A stretch of 64,000 bases of DNA from Strigamia acuminata (GCA_949358305.1 OX442318.1:12630517-12694516); one strand, 5' to 3'; shown: positions 31,856-45,900, counted from the first letter of the stretch. Program-made: numbers and translations. The notes: a model not told the origin generated them from the sequence alone.

Positions 31856-31880
31856 TCGTCATTTCATCATTTCATAACCG

Positions 31881-33897
31881 TTATTTGCGACCTTTTTTCC
31901 CGACGATGCCACTGAACTTTGTCAGCGGTAGTTTCAACTCGAGGCTCCTGCTCGATTTGTTGCCGATCAATCGCGCTCCGATCATCCGACCAACCAAACC
32001 TAACCTAGATTTTAGAGTGGGAGATTGAAAAATGGTGCAAATTATTATCAAATTTTTAAATTTACAAAGAAAATCAACGTTTTTAATCGCGTTTTGTTGA
32101 ATAAAAATGGCGGAAATGACGAATTTCTACGTTAAAACTAAAGTTTTGAAATATCCGCAACTTTATTTGTTGCAAAAATTAATAAATTTGAAAAAATTAT
32201 AAATTATGATCACTTTTTTTTAGAAAAACCAACATTTTTAATGACATTTTCATCATTTTTTGCCTCAAAATAACGGAAATCACGAATTTCAATGTAATTT
32301 TTCTAAATGCCAGCCATTTTGTTTTAGTTTTTTCTTGTAAAACTCGATTATTTGGATCAAAAAATCCTTTTTTTTCAAACAATTTACCTTTCTCGGGAAT
32401 ACTTAATCGATTTCACATCTTGCAAATCTATTTTGTAATCGTTCAGCGTTAGGCCTAACACGATTATGTGCGCGACAAGTTTGTCTTTCATTTCCGACGT
32501 CATCGCTCTAGAAACCACGTTTTTCGTATTCACCGACGATTTTGTGTACGTCTCCACGATTTTCTGCCGAATAGTGAACGGAATTTCATCCGGCAGCGGA
32601 CCTTAAATAAAAAAAAATAAAACAAAAAAATTAATTTCAATAATTTCAATTAAAATTCCAACTCGACCGACTTCGTTTCCGAATATCCGCGGCTTTTAAT
32701 TCGCAGAATTGGATCAAATAATGCAAATACAACAGCAATCCAATCAACTCCGTCTTTTTCGCGCCTTTGAACGCCAACAATCGATCTATAACAAACGGTT
32801 GATACCTAAAATTAAAAAAAAAAATTAAAAAATTAAAAATTAAAGAAATCTTCATTTTTATTTACGTCTTTCCATCTCGCCACGTGTCGATGTCACTCGC
32901 ATCCGTCTCCGCAAACTCATTCGCTAAATTACCCAAGCAATTCAACTCCCATTCGGAAATTACTAGAAAGAATTAAATTAAATTAAATTAAACAATTAAA
33001 AAATCAAAAAATTACTTTCATCTAAATTGTAAACATCATTTAACCGCTTCGCCTCCCAATTTACATCAATAAATCCCTGCAAATCGCCTATTCCAACACA
33101 AAAAAAATTTAATAAACAACAAATTAAACCCAAAATCAATCCAAATTTAACCATTTTCAGTGTTTGGCTTCGCAATTTCCACGTCCAAAGCCGTTTTTTT
33201 CATAACAACATCGAGTTGGTCGCCTTTCACGGCGTGTCTATTCCGCGATTCAACCGCTCTTTTCTTCCTCTTGCTCCCAAACGACATCGTCAACGCATCT
33301 TTCTAATAAATAAATAAAATAATAAATATAAAATAAAAATATATAAAAAAAAAAATCAAACTTTACTTTTTCTACCAAGCTTTCAATTAAATTATTTTCC
33401 TCCGCATCTTTTTTCTCTTCACTCTCTATATGAGATTCCATATAAAACATTTCCGTTTGGTAAATTTTCAATTTTCCCGTGTGTTTGTCCAAAACGCCTA
33501 CGCAGTGTCTGAATTTCGATAAAAGCATTACGGTTAATTAAGTTTCTGTTGTCTTCACTTGTTACCAACAACCTACGTACTTTACTTGACTGCTCTCGAG
33601 TATCTCAGTGTCCCTGAAGGTCGTGTGGTCTGATTTGGCCACCAAATGCAACTTGTCCTCGTTTTTTCTGCATTTTTCTCCAATTTTTTCTTTGTACAAT
33701 TTGAATTCGATTTCGGTCTCTATCGGCCGAAGTTGTCCGTTAGCGAACGAAACTACATGGAAAAAAATTAAAATATGTATGAATAAATTAATTGAAAGGT
33801 ATTTTTGGTTGTTTGAATGTCATATTTTACCTAGTAAAGGTTTCTCGTAATTTTTATTTGATATTATTTCTTCAACAACACACGCTTGCCTAGCCAT
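31881..33897 (-). CDS. POLR1E: RNA polymerase I subunit RPA49 (POLR1E/PAF53)
   Basis: Nine exons are visible: 33897-33831, 33752-about 33577, 33508-33367, 33302-33152, 33087-33016, 32962-32866, 32805-about 32663, 32601-32388 and 32004-31881; about 395 residues. The protein is the A49 subunit of nucleolar RNA polymerase I, whose N-terminal part dimerises with A34.5 and whose C-terminal tandem winged helix binds DNA and aids initiation and elongation. Family hallmarks: LLVSFANGQLRP, KYVG, RHCVGVLDKHTGKLKIYQTE, FGSKRKKRAVESRNRHAV, FVIDRLLAFKG, and the terminal winged helix (MKDKLVAHIIVLGLTLNDYK, VGRMIGARLIGNK). The join between exons 2 and 3 is unresolved: the conserved frame runs through two in-frame stops, and no simple GT-AG pair gives the right phase. 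The end of exon 7 has two equivalent donors. All other joins agree in phase. Confidence 0.9.
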
Positions 33898-34970
33898 GTT
33901 TTTCTTATTTCTAAAAATACTCCCCAGATGACGTTGTTCCGTCCTGCCGATAACCAGCAACTATGTAATAACGGCTGTACGTATTAATTTAAATGTTACT
34001 AAATCGAAAATAAAGTCTCTTAAAATATTTAAATTTAATTTTAAACTATTTTTTCAATTTTAATTAAATTATCTATCGTAAAAAAAAACTAAATTTATAA
34101 TACCGCACCGTCCTTCTCCGATCCGTCGACACAGGCAGTCTACTTGAGGAACATGACCACATTTCTGAATTAATCTCAAATTTTAAAAGGAAAAAAACTG
34201 CTTTATATACGATCAACATGTGTAAAATCAACACATATTTCTTTCAATTACCAATTGGTAGCGATTAAATGTTGAAATCACATTGAAAACGAAATAAATC
34301 TTTATTAAAACGCGTAAAATTGTAAATAAATGCACACTCTTTATTGTTAAAAAAAAAATAAATTAGTAAATATATAAAATGGAAGCAATTACACCCGCCC
34401 TATTGAGTTGTACGAATTCTAAATCTTGAGTAAAGTGCGAAGTAATTCATCGTGAGAGCCTAATAAACACATTAAAAACATGTAAAAAGATTTAAAAAAT
34501 TTATAAAATACAAAAATTGACATCGAAAGTTATGCAGAAAGCGCTAAAATGGTGTTGAATACTTTCGGAGTGTTGGTCCCAACAGATTGTCCCGGCATTT
34601 TGAATGGTGTAACGTTGAAGTAATGGAGACTCGGCACGCGAGGCACAGGTCTCGGAATTCGATTATGAAATGTTTATTTTTTTTATTTTCAAATTTTGTC
34701 GCCCCTAAAATTGCCAGTAATGACATTTCTCATTTCATCAAAACAAAAACATAAAATTAATAATTTAGCATAGAATCCATTTTGAATTAGGAGGGATGCA
34801 GAATCATACTAAAGGGTGGTTGTTGTAGCATAAAAAAAATTCGTTTTTTTTGGTCCAAACTTGAATGTTTTTACGTAATCAAAAATGGCTATTTTGACCA
34901 AAAATTGAATTTTTTTTGGTTTTAGGATAAATTCTTTTTGGCTTAATTATAAATTTCCAGCCACAAAACC
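33898..34970. other. Spacer, no gene seen
   Basis: AT-rich DNA upstream of POLR1E, without coding or clear repeat structure. POLR1E's promoter must lie at its lower end. Confidence 0.4.
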
Positions 34971-34974
34971 GAAT

Positions 34975-35418
34975 TTTCGGTCAAAAAACTGAATTTTCGG
35001 TCCAAAAACTGAATTTTCGGTCAAAATACTGAATTTCTGGTCAAAAAACTGAATTTTTGGACAAAAAAATGAATTTCTGGTCAAAAAACTGAATTTTTGG
35101 TCAAAAAACTGAATTTTTGATCAAAAAACTGAATTTTTGGACAAAAAAATGAATTTCTGGTCAAAAAGCTGAATTTTTGGTAAAAAAACTGAATTTTTGG
35201 TAAAAAAACTGAATTTTTGGTCAAAAAACTGAATTTTTGGTCAAAAAACTGAATTTTTGGTCAAAAAACTGAATTTTTGGTCAAAAAACTGAATTTTTGG
35301 TCAAAAAACTGAATTTTTGGTCAAAAAACTGAATTTTTGGTCAAAAAACTGAATTTTTGGTCAAAAAACTGAATTTTTGGTCAAAAAACTGAATTTTTGG
35401 TCAGAAAAACTGAATTTT
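34975..35418. repeat. 20-bp minisatellite
   Basis: About 20 copies of TTTTTGGTCAAAAAACTGAA. The copies at 35210-35400 are identical or nearly so; the left ones are diverged. It lies 0.5 kb upstream of NAA20. Confidence 0.95.
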
Positions 35419-35895
35419 TCAAGAGCAAATTAAGGACAAAATCCAAAAATTCCTTGAGCCCGGCCCTGAATGTCGGACTTTCATCGTCTAAATTTTTTTT
35501 GAAAAATAAAATCTCCGCCCTGGTAGTTGTTGATTAGACTGAAAATAAAAAATTAAAAAATTAAAAATTAAATTAAATACGGAGTAATAAACTAGGGTAT
35601 TGAGTTGCTTTCCGCTTTTCAGTTCCAAAATCGACGCCAAACGTCTCGCTTACATCAATCAACACTCGAAAGATCTGCTTGAAATTAAAACCTCACTTAA
35701 TTATTAAAAAAAAAATAATTTACACCGAACAAACCTACAAATTCCCCCAAAAACAAATCGAACATAGCGCCATCTATTGCCCGCGATGAATGCAGCGCCG
35801 CGATTGGCCGATTCTATCCCGAGCTCCAATTGGCGCCCATCTCTCCGCCATCTTTAATCTCTCCAAACAAAACACACCGAACAAACACACACAAA

Positions 35896-36417
35896 ATGAC
35901 GACTTTGCGGCCTTTCACGTGCGACGACATGTTCCGATTCAACAACGTCAACCTCGACCCGCTCACCGAAACCTACGGCCTCTCATTCTACCTCCAATAC
36001 CTCGCTCACTGGCCCGAATACTTCCAGGTAGCCGAATCCCCGACCGGCGTGCTGATGGGCTACATCATGGGCAAAGCAGAAGGACACGCGGAGAACTGGC
36101 ACGGCCACGTGACCGCCCTCACCGTCGCGCCCGAATACCGACGCCTCGGACTCGCCGCCAAACTCATGTCGGGCCTCGAAGAGATCTCGGAGAAGAAACA
36201 CAGCTTCTTCGTCGACCTATTCGTGCGAGTATCGAACAAAGTGGCGATCGAGATGTACAAACAACTCAACTACATCGTCTACCGACGCGTCCTCGAGTAC
36301 TATTCGGGCGACCCGGACGAAGACGCGTTCGACATGCGCAAGGCGCTCTCGCGGGACGTCGAGATGAAGTCGATCGTACCGCTGGCACATCCGGTGCGGC
36401 CGGAAGACATCGAATAA
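35896..36417 (+). CDS. NAA20: N-terminal acetyltransferase NatB catalytic subunit NAA20
   Basis: A single-exon frame of 173 residues, MTTLRPFTCDDMFRFNNVNL to HPVRPEDIE, matching human NAA20 (178 residues) almost throughout. With NAA25 it acetylates nascent proteins that start Met-Asp, Met-Glu, Met-Asn or Met-Gln, at the ribosome. GNAT features: the strand WHGHVTALTVAPEYRRLGLA with the acetyl-CoA motif RRLGLA at 82-87, VDLFVRVSN, and Tyr-rich MYKQLNY. The C-terminal DMRKALSRD and PVRPEDIE are family signatures. I chose the conserved MTTL start; the frame is open 22 codons further up but not conserved. It is GC-rich and intronless in a window where other genes have several introns, so it may descend from a retrocopy or have lost its introns. 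Upstream, CGCCATCTTTAATC (35847-35860) contains a reversed AAGATGGCG core motif. Confidence 0.96.
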   Translation: MTTLRPFTCDDMFRFNNVNLDPLTETYGLSFYLQYLAHWPEYFQVAESPTGVLMGYIMGKAEGHAENWHGHVTALTVAPEYRRLGLAAKLMSGLEEISEKKHSFFVDLFVRVSNKVAIEMYKQLNYIVYRRVLEYYSGDPDEDAFDMRKALSRDVEMKSIVPLAHPVRPEDIE

Positions 36418-36996
36418 ACGGACGAAATTTGATGTTTTTCATTCGTTTCGACTTTATTTGCAATTGTTGTTTATTTTACAATGGTTTAATAAGTTGTTTG
36501 AAGATGTTTAGAAACGATTTCGGGGTAAAAGTTTGATCGTAGCAAAGCATATGCAATGGAAATATATATACGCATTCGCAGTAAAGAGCCATTTCATCTA
36601 AAAATATGGTTGAAATTCCTGACAAAGCGGTCTGAATAACTCGTTAGGTCTAAAAACTGTTTCGGTGTGTATATATTTACAGAAAATGTGACTTTTTCGC
36701 TCGTTTGAAATCGTTTAAACGAGCGGAAAACGTTTACACGTGCGTATACTGCGATTTAATCGTTTGAGGTGATTAAAACGAGGTTTTTTTCGATGCGATT
36801 TAATTATTTTATCGTTTTAAATCATTCAAACGAGTGTAAAACGTTAATACAAACACAAAACGCGTGTTTTCGCCCGTTTACATGACTAGTTCAATGCGAT
36901 TTAATAGTTCTATCGTTTAGTGACTTCGTTAGTGGGTTTCTCGCGTCGTTTTGATTCTATTCCGTTTCTCGTTTCGTGCTTTTTATTTTTTAATTT
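36418..36996. other. NAA20 3' flank
   Basis: No gene seen. The segment 36660-36950 contains repeated TCGTTTAAAC/CGATTTAAT-type words, but no clear element ends. Confidence 0.4.
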
Positions 36997-39900
36997 TTAA
37001 CTTTTGAATCCTTGTTCCCACACGATTTCGTCGAGTCCGTCGCCGCCCTCTTCTTCGGTGCGTTCCTCGGCGTAACGAGAGCGGAAGAAACTGAGGTGCA
37101 GGATGATGTAGACGGAGATGCAGAGGGGGGGCAACATGCCCAGCACGAACCCGGAGAAGGAAGGGGTCCGGGTGTTCCCTCTGTCGGGTTCTGGTGTGAG
37201 GTTTGTGCTTCTAGTCATTGGCAGAATTGGAAGAGGGGAATCTAAAATGGAGGCGAAGAAAAGAGAAAAATTCGTTAGATTTTATTTCAATTTCATTCAT
37301 CATTTTGTCATTATTTCTTGGTTTTATTGTTGCGGAAACTTGTCGATAGGTGGTGCATGGTGCCGGGAAAATCGAGCAAATCCCAGGGGGTTCGACATTC
37401 AACCGAATCGCTGACATGGGCTTTCGAATCCCGTTCAGAATCCTCGAATCGCCGAATCTCGATTCTCTTAATTTTATAAAAATTTTGAATTTTTTGTCGA
37501 AGATTGGACAAAATTCAAAATATTTTCGATTTTTTTATTAACCCTCGGAAGGACAACCCTATAGCATTTTGGGGACAACACTCTTCGAAAATAGGAGAAC
37601 TTTTTTTTGGTTTACTATAATTATCTGAAAATTTCGCCAAGTGCGACAATTTGTCACACTACCCTAACAACGCTTCAGCTACGGGCCTTCCGGATTTAAT
37701 TATTTTGTCCCCAAATCGGTACATTGTGGGCACCAAAGCGTCGTCTTTGCACATTGTCCATCTGAGGGTTTAAATAATCATTTAAATCCTTCCGAATCCC
37801 ATCTGAATCCTACGAAAGATTCTAATCTCTGATACGCAGATTCTGATTGTCGTACCCCCTGGCAAATCCTGTAATTTGTGATTTGTAAATCCAGCAAATT
37901 AGTCAAAAAACTGGCAAATCTCGTGGCAATTTTGTTCCAACTGTTAAATCAAAGTAATTTTTTTTTTTTTTTTAGTAAAACAGTTAAGTCTCGTTGTAAC
38001 AAATAGGGACCTGAGAAATTGTTTCATTATAAGAGAGTTTGTTATATCAAAACTTTTTAACATGGGCCAACCAACCGACCGAGTCATTTGTAAGTATTCG
38101 TTACAACAAAGAAATTGTTATATTACGGTTCGTTATAATATAACGAAGTTTCGACTGTACAGTCGTGGACAAAAAAACTTTCCTTCAGTTTACCTGTTTT
38201 AATTTTATCTACCAGGTGGCATAAAAATCCATTGAGATTCAATGACATCAATCTTGACCCGGTTTCTAACGATATTAAAAGATAGACCGGGCAAATAATG
38301 ATAGATAAACTTAGAACAGCTAAACTGAAGGGAAGTACACCACCCAACTAACTGTTTCAACACATCTTTAAATTTCTGGTTTATTCTTCGGTAATTCGTC
38401 CGGAACATTTTAAAGTATAAACACCCTGCGATACTAAATGCGGACCTGTGCCCAACTTATGTCATAAATCCAAGACATCAACCTCGTACTTTTTAAGAAT
38501 CCAGGGGGTTGCCCCCCCAGTCTATTTCATTAGCGATGACGAAGAATGCCAGCATTACGTAATCTGACTATATTTTTAGTGGTCTGTGATAGAGTTGTGC
38601 TGTTAAAATAGCAAAGCGTAAATCCTATGAGCTCAATCACAAATACAAGACGCTTGTCCCCAAAATGCGTAAATAAATTACAAATCTTGATTATCCTAAT
38701 TGTAATTATTAATTTGTCCTTCACATCCAACTAAAATTTACTGCGTTAAGGTGGAAACACAAGAGAGCGGGTAAAATTTAAAAGCTTGCTTTTACTTCGA
38801 AAAAGCGGCTAAAAACTCGCCCGCTTGAGCAAACACGAGCTTGCGTTTTTATTCAAAGTTTTGTTTTGAAGCGAACTTATACTCGCCCGCTCCGATCAAA
38901 CTGAGTTTGATTTACCAGCTTCGAGCTTGCTCGTGTTTTGGTCATGTGACTTTGACAGCCAATCAGAATCGTGAGGAAATTCTTGGAGGAGATTTTGGCG
39001 GGAATTTCTGGCTAGCTACCCAGCTAGCTTGAGTTTGCCGGTTAAGCTGGTAAGCCTAAAGCGGGCCAAGTGAACTTGTAAATGACTCCTTCGTTAAACG
39101 TGTACTAGCAAGCTTTGGAATTTTACCCGCTCCCTTGTGTTTCACTCCTGATCGCAAAGTTTCCTCAAGTGTTTGTAAATATGCGCACTGGCCACATTGA
39201 TCCAAGATGGCAGCCAGTGTTAGTGTTTTTATTCAAATAAAATTTTAGGTTCCACTTTAGCTGCTTTAAGGGTGTTTTAAGTTTGTGACAATTCCACAAC
39301 CATTAACATAATTTTTTCAAGGCATTTTGGTGGCTGCAGACTGCAATTTTAATGTTCTCGCAGTGTATCCATTAAGACGGCCCTTAGCGGGCAAACTTAT
39401 CGCATAAAGCATTTAACCTGCAACCAACAGCGAGAATATAATGCTTGTTATTACGCAGTAAGCCCGGTTGCTGACTTTCGAAAGCTGGTTGGCGGAAGAG
39501 TGGAAACTCGTTTCAATTAATTTGAGCTTGCAAGTTTTGTCGAGCAAACTCGACTCGGCATCCCAATGGAGGAAAAAGTTATTTTTTGTTTTCTTAAGGC
39601 AATTAATTCATGTTCGTTGGGTTAGAAAGTTAATTAACTACGATTGATCAAGTGGGCGACTAGTTTGGTGACGTCAGTGACAACAAATGGACTTTGCCCG
39701 ACAAAAAATAACCGAAGGTGCAAACAATGTTTTTTTTTATGTACACAAATGATTCTTTTTGACAAAAATGCATTCATTTGCTCAAAAAAGGTGAATTTTT
39801 ATAATAAAAAAAATGCATACTTAGGTGAAAAATGCATTGTTTTGACCAACAAAATTAATATTAGGTGAAAAATGCATTGTTTTGACCAACAAAATGAATA

Positions 39901-42900
39901 TTTATGGGAAAAATGCTTTGTTTTGACCAACAAAATGAATATTTATGGGAAAAATGCTTTGTTTTATGTACAAAAAATAACCATTTAATGTATAAAAATG
40001 GTTATTTTCAACAAAATCTGCAATCGTAATTGTATAAATGCATTGTTTTAAGAAAAAACGGCATGAATTATGTGCAAAAAGGCCTGAATCTACCATTCTA
40101 AGTGTTAAAATGATCAATTTTGACCAAAAAACAGCATAATTAATTTCAAAAAAGTGGATTTTGATGCAAAACTCCATTATTGTGTGCAAAAACGATGACC
40201 ATTCCACAGAATGGCCATTCCTCAAAATATCTCTCAAAATAGCGACTGCGAGCGTCTGACTGCGAGCAAATGGTCAGCTGAGTCAATATTATTGTTTTAC
40301 TCGCGAGTGTTTACTTACGTCCTAACTGGAGGGTGATGGCCGAGATGCCTAATGCATTTACAGCCCGACATGTATAGTTTCCGTAATCACTATAGTCAGT
40401 TCTGAGCACCACCAATGTTGATGCGAAAGTGGACGCGCCGGTCCCTCTGGTTTGCATTGACTGCTCGTAGCGAGATGTGTCATTAATGGGTTCATCATCT
40501 TTCAACCAAACCACACTCGCTGTGGGAAATGCGTCAATTACGCATTCCAGTTGACTCGAATAGTTGAGTGCTTGCAGCACGTGAGGCCAAGGTGAATTAA
40601 CAGCTGGTGCATCTGAAAGATATAAAAAAAAGAACAAAAAGAACAAATTCCGATAAACTGTCATCAAAAACTACAAAAAAAACAGTAAGCGCCTTCAAAG
40701 TTTCAGTTTTTACGATTTTTTTCCGTTTCTATAAACGGAATGTCATCAAAAACAGCTATTAATATAATATATAGAAAAAGACACATTAAGTTCACGTACA
40801 GGTTGAACCTCTATATAACGAACTCGCTTATTGCAAATTCCTCTTTATAACTAATTTTGAAAAATAAATGGCTGGTTTCCTATGTTAAAAAATTCGTTTA
40901 TAACAAATTTTGTTATTACAAATTCCCTCGCTATAAGCGAGGGAATTTGTAATAACATTTTTTATACCGGAAGTGGTTTTTCCCTCGTTATAAGACCAAT
41001 TTCCTGTAGAAACAAGATGGCTACTTCAAATAAGTGTAAGCATTTCTCATCCATCAATCTAGCAACTAGGAATGTTCTTACAATTCCCACAAAAATTGAA
41101 ATAATTAAAGAAGTTGACAAAGGGAGAAAAATGTGATGTAGCTAATAAGGAGTATAAAATACCTCGAAATTCACTCTCAACAATTTTGAAGCGTCATAAA
41201 AAATTATTCCATGAATTTTACAATGAAAATAAACCATCACAAAGAAAAAAAATTAGAAAATCAACTTTTGAAGATGTTAAAGCTGCTTTGATGATTTAGT
41301 TTAATGAAACCAGAAAAAAAATGTTCCTGTCAGTGGACTAATGCTTCAAGAAAAAGCAAAGGTGTGAACTAATTCCTTATACTCGACATAAGGAATTAGT
41401 TCGCTATATCGGATATAAAGAACTCTCGATATAAGGAACAAATCTGCCTGGCCCGTGGAGTTCGTTATATAGAGATTCAACCTGTATTCATTTCAATTAT
41501 ATCCTATTTTATAAATTGTTTTTTTTTTAAATGGAAGCGGGCTTCATCCAATGCTCTACAACTTTTTCCAGAAAAGTTGGAAAACATTTGACCTTTCAGG
41601 TCAAAATTCATTATTAGTCGCACCATTAAACTTGCAGCCCCACATTACAATTTGCTTGTTCATTGAATTTCTCATTTTATTATCGGTTTTTAATTTATGT
41701 CCGACCCAGTCACTTTAAAGTAAACACTCCCGTATATCTCTAACGGTGTAAAACACAGGAATAAAATTGCACCTACAATAAACTAAAAATGAAAACTTAT
41801 CCTCCTTAAATTCAATTAAATTCTAAAAAAAAAAAACATAAAAAAAAACATATGGTTAAAATCTCATTACTTTTTCCATCAATATGGTTGCTAGGTAGAC
41901 TGAGAAAAGGAGCATTAATTTTATCAGTAAAATTCATCAGTTTCACTAGCCATTATTATTGTTTTAATTTCCTCAAAATAATATTTCCCCTTTAATTTTC
42001 ATCCTTGTTTTCATGTCAAATTTACAGCTGGCATAACATAACTGAAACCAACACAAAATATGCAATTCCATGTTTTAAAGCACCAGAGGAGAGAAATATA
42101 ATTTGCTTCACACTTTTATAGCAAACTTCAAGTGAAAGTCAGGATAAGTTATTTGGGAGCACCTGAATGGCAAAGGTCATAAAACAACTAATCCAGTCAT
42201 AAAAGCAGCAAAATCCAGCCAAAAGCTTCAGCAACAGACAATTCACAAAGTTTTTAGATAATTTGAAAAATTTATTCAAAGATCAGACACTTTTAAAATG
42301 TGTGTGTGCATAATATAAAGTAAACAGTAAAGTTTCTTTTTCAAATAGTTAATACATTTCTATGTCGGCTCTGTTCGTTGCACGGACAACATTTAAAAGA
42401 TATTCAATTTCTGTCCATGTCCTCCTTAACATAGCTTCATCGATGGTCTCAATGGCGGCTGCTTGAGATCAGGCCCACCTTTACTATTGGGCTAACTGGG
42501 CTGCAGCCCAGGGGTGCCGGGCAGACAGGGGTGCCGGACACGGACAGAGAAGGGTGCCAGGCGCCTCCTACAAAGAGTCTTCACGAGTGTTCAAATATAA
42601 GCTGAACTTGTAGGCCCGTTCCTACATTGTTGATAGTGTGTTTTACCTTTTAATTATTTTTATTCTTTAATTGATCTCGGTATATTATTTGTACATTAAA
42701 TAGCGCATTTTTAAAATCATTTTCAATAGTAGCAGCCAATAAACTTATGCAAACAATTCCCTTTTTCTTTGATCCTATTTTGGTGCCATTTTAAAAGAAG
42801 CAGTGCAAAGCGGGTGAACAACCTTTCGCTTACTTACATTCAACAACAAGACGTATATTTCTGACCAGCTGTTGCAGCCGTTGATCATCATCATCTGCCG

Positions 42901-45900
42901 AGCAACTGTAGACGCCTGCGTCTGCTGTTTGTACATTGCACATGTTCAAATGCCGTGCAGAGTACACTATTGACCAAGTTGAAGTTGGTAAATAAATAAA
43001 GGGAAAGTTAATGGATTGGAAGCATGCCTACTGTGTTCTTCGACACCGCGAGATGTTTTTCTACGCCAGTTGGCGTTGAATGCTGTGTTGCAATCTAATT
43101 GCACATCATCCCCTTGTTGAATAACCAGCTCGCTGAATTTCGTTAACACAACATGTTGTCTTCTTTGGATCGTCTTACCTGAATAAAACACAAAAAAAAA
43201 TTTGTTTCATTCAAAATGTGATTCAATTTTGTGAAATTCTTTACATTTTGATGACATTCCTTGGAATTTGTTATTATTTGGTACTATTTGTTATGATTTG
43301 TTCTATTCTTATTATGTATAGAGATTTATTCTGTATTAAGGTTTGTATATAGATTTGTTCTATGTTTTGTTTTCATATGTTTTTACTATGAATAAAGTCA
43401 TTCATTCACCTGTGTTAATGTGTGTATGGTGAACAATATCAGAATTTTGTCAGATTTGTACAAAAGCAAACATTTAAAAAGTATATATTATTATTCGTCC
43501 AGTGCATTTACCTTCGGCTTTTCTTACAACTCCGGCAATGAAAAAATCTATACTTTGTTCATTTATGGATTTTATTCATACGGGCCCCACATTTGTGAAT
43601 GGCTGGGGCCTTATCTCACCTCTCAAAGGCCCTGTTTATATTATGGAGACATATACTGTTATCTGCTTCCAGTCATGCCCTTTAAGCCAAGAAGAGAAAC
43701 TTGTGGAACGGTATGACATATAGTCATAAACATCGATGAGACCGTTGACTTCTCTTTGTCATTTATTGAAGTGGGCTTTTAGGCTAATATGAATATTCAA
43801 TACCTCTATTTTATAGTTACACAGCACACCATTCATATTTAAATAAGAGTAATGGTATGAGAAAAGGTCATATCAATATTTTTATGCCTTCAAGTAAAAC
43901 TCATTAATTTTTAGTGTCAGCCATTATGTGATTTGTTCAGCTTTAAAAGAAATTGTTATCCAAGACACTATGTGTAGTTCTTAACTTTTTTACACTTGTG
44001 CAGCTCTAAGACAACTCCACTTACATTCCACCCATCAATGTTTTATATGTATCATTTATGATGGTAATAAGTTCTCCCAAATAGTCTCTACTTCCTGAAG
44101 AGCGGCACAAAGGCCGAAAAAGATCTTGTGAATGAGACAAGTCTGGAGTAAAAAACCCCATCAGTTTCCTTGGAGTTGTAATGGTCAGTGTAGTGGCTGC
44201 ACTTCAAACAGTGATGACATTTTAATGTTTCTACAAGATATTCTAGGGACTAACAACTAAATTTTTCATGGATTTTCTGTAAATTGACGCAAGATCCTTC
44301 TAAATATTTTATACAACGGTTTAATCAGGGGTGGATATAGGTATTGCAGGGTCCCTAAGCAAAATGGTTTTTGGGGGCCCCCTCCCCCCCCTCCAAAAAA
44401 AGTTTAATTTTATAACATCTAATGTAATCGACATCTTTTTGTGGAAAATGCCGATTTATTTCCGGCGGCCTGGGACCCCCCATGGGTGGGGGCCCCAAAG
44501 CAACTGCTTATTTTGCTTATATACCCAAATCCGCCCCTGGGTTTAATCTTGGGCAAATAGAAATGGAGTGAAGCGTGATGCACAATAGGACAAACCCAAT
44601 AGAATTAACTAAGAATGGGATCATGTCGCTTAAGGTCACCGGCAGCTGCCGGAGACAAAACAAGAATATCATGAATTTTGTAAATTATTGCTTGAGTCCA
44701 ATGTTTCCAACTTGAAAGATGGAAATTTGTCTTATTGATCTTACATTGGTGTCATTTTGGATATTTTGTGAAAAATGATTACCAACAACTTAAAAAAAAA
44801 AACTGGAATTTCTTGCCAAGAAATATCCACATTTCCAAGTGATATAGTACATACTTAGCACATCAACACCTGTCAACTAACCCATCATCTAGAGTCATCC
44901 ATCATTCACTAAATCTCATACCAAACAAGCAGTCCTAACAAGCTGTGGAAACCAGTCAACAACATCCATATTAATCTAACAAAGCCATACAGCACAAGCA
45001 GAAATATTATCTCTGCAAGTAAACAGCTTTCCTGCTTATTTCCACAATGATTTAATAACTATGAGGTACTTGCATTCCAACTGTAAATGAAATATTTGCT
45101 CAGCATGCATTCAATTACTGTAACCCAACAGGAGAATCAGCACTACGCGTTAACACGAATCTAACTCATGCCAAAGGTCCCGTTTTAGCCGTTTCATGCG
45201 TCGTGTTAGCCACTACACACAAAGTGCGTGTCTGTGACACTATCTCGCCGGTACCGTAATTGTGAATCTGATGCACAATCCACTAACACAGTCGAGCCTC
45301 GTTATAACGAATTGCAAGAGACCCATTACAATAAAAGTTCGTTATTTCAAAATTTCGTAACATGGTGTTCTATGGGGGTTACGTAATAACTGCAAAAATA
45401 CAACTCACGGCCAAAAGTATTAGACCACACCAGCAAACAAACATAAAATTTTATTCTTCACCCTATAAGTTTGGAGTGATAAAAGATAGATACAAAAATC
45501 AAAATGCACTGGAAAGACCAGTTTTCCCTCTACAAAACCAACTAAATAAACTTAAAGAAATAGCACATTTAACCCCGAAAAAGTTGTCCCGGAAAAATCT
45601 CACACTGGGCAAAATTATAAATAATCGCGGAATGAATAAGAGTGGAATATTTTTTGGCTTTTATTCTTTCCGCGCCATTTTTAACTATTCGTTATAACAA
45701 GAAATTCGTTATATCGCAATTCGATTGTACTTGTACTTACAAGTGACCGTTAGACGAGTTGTGGCAATGAGGCCGTCATCGCCCTGACATCGATAGATAC
45801 CGGCATCCATCCAATTGGCATTCCTCACTTGCAACTCGGATGCATCTGTGGAACGGCGTACGGTCGTCCTGTCCGACATTAGACTAGAGTTGGGAAAGCG

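Noticed and set aside
35790-36536. 248-codon plus-strand ORF overlapping NAA20
   Set aside because: It is an Arg/Pro-rich out-of-frame shadow of the GC-rich NAA20 coding sequence.
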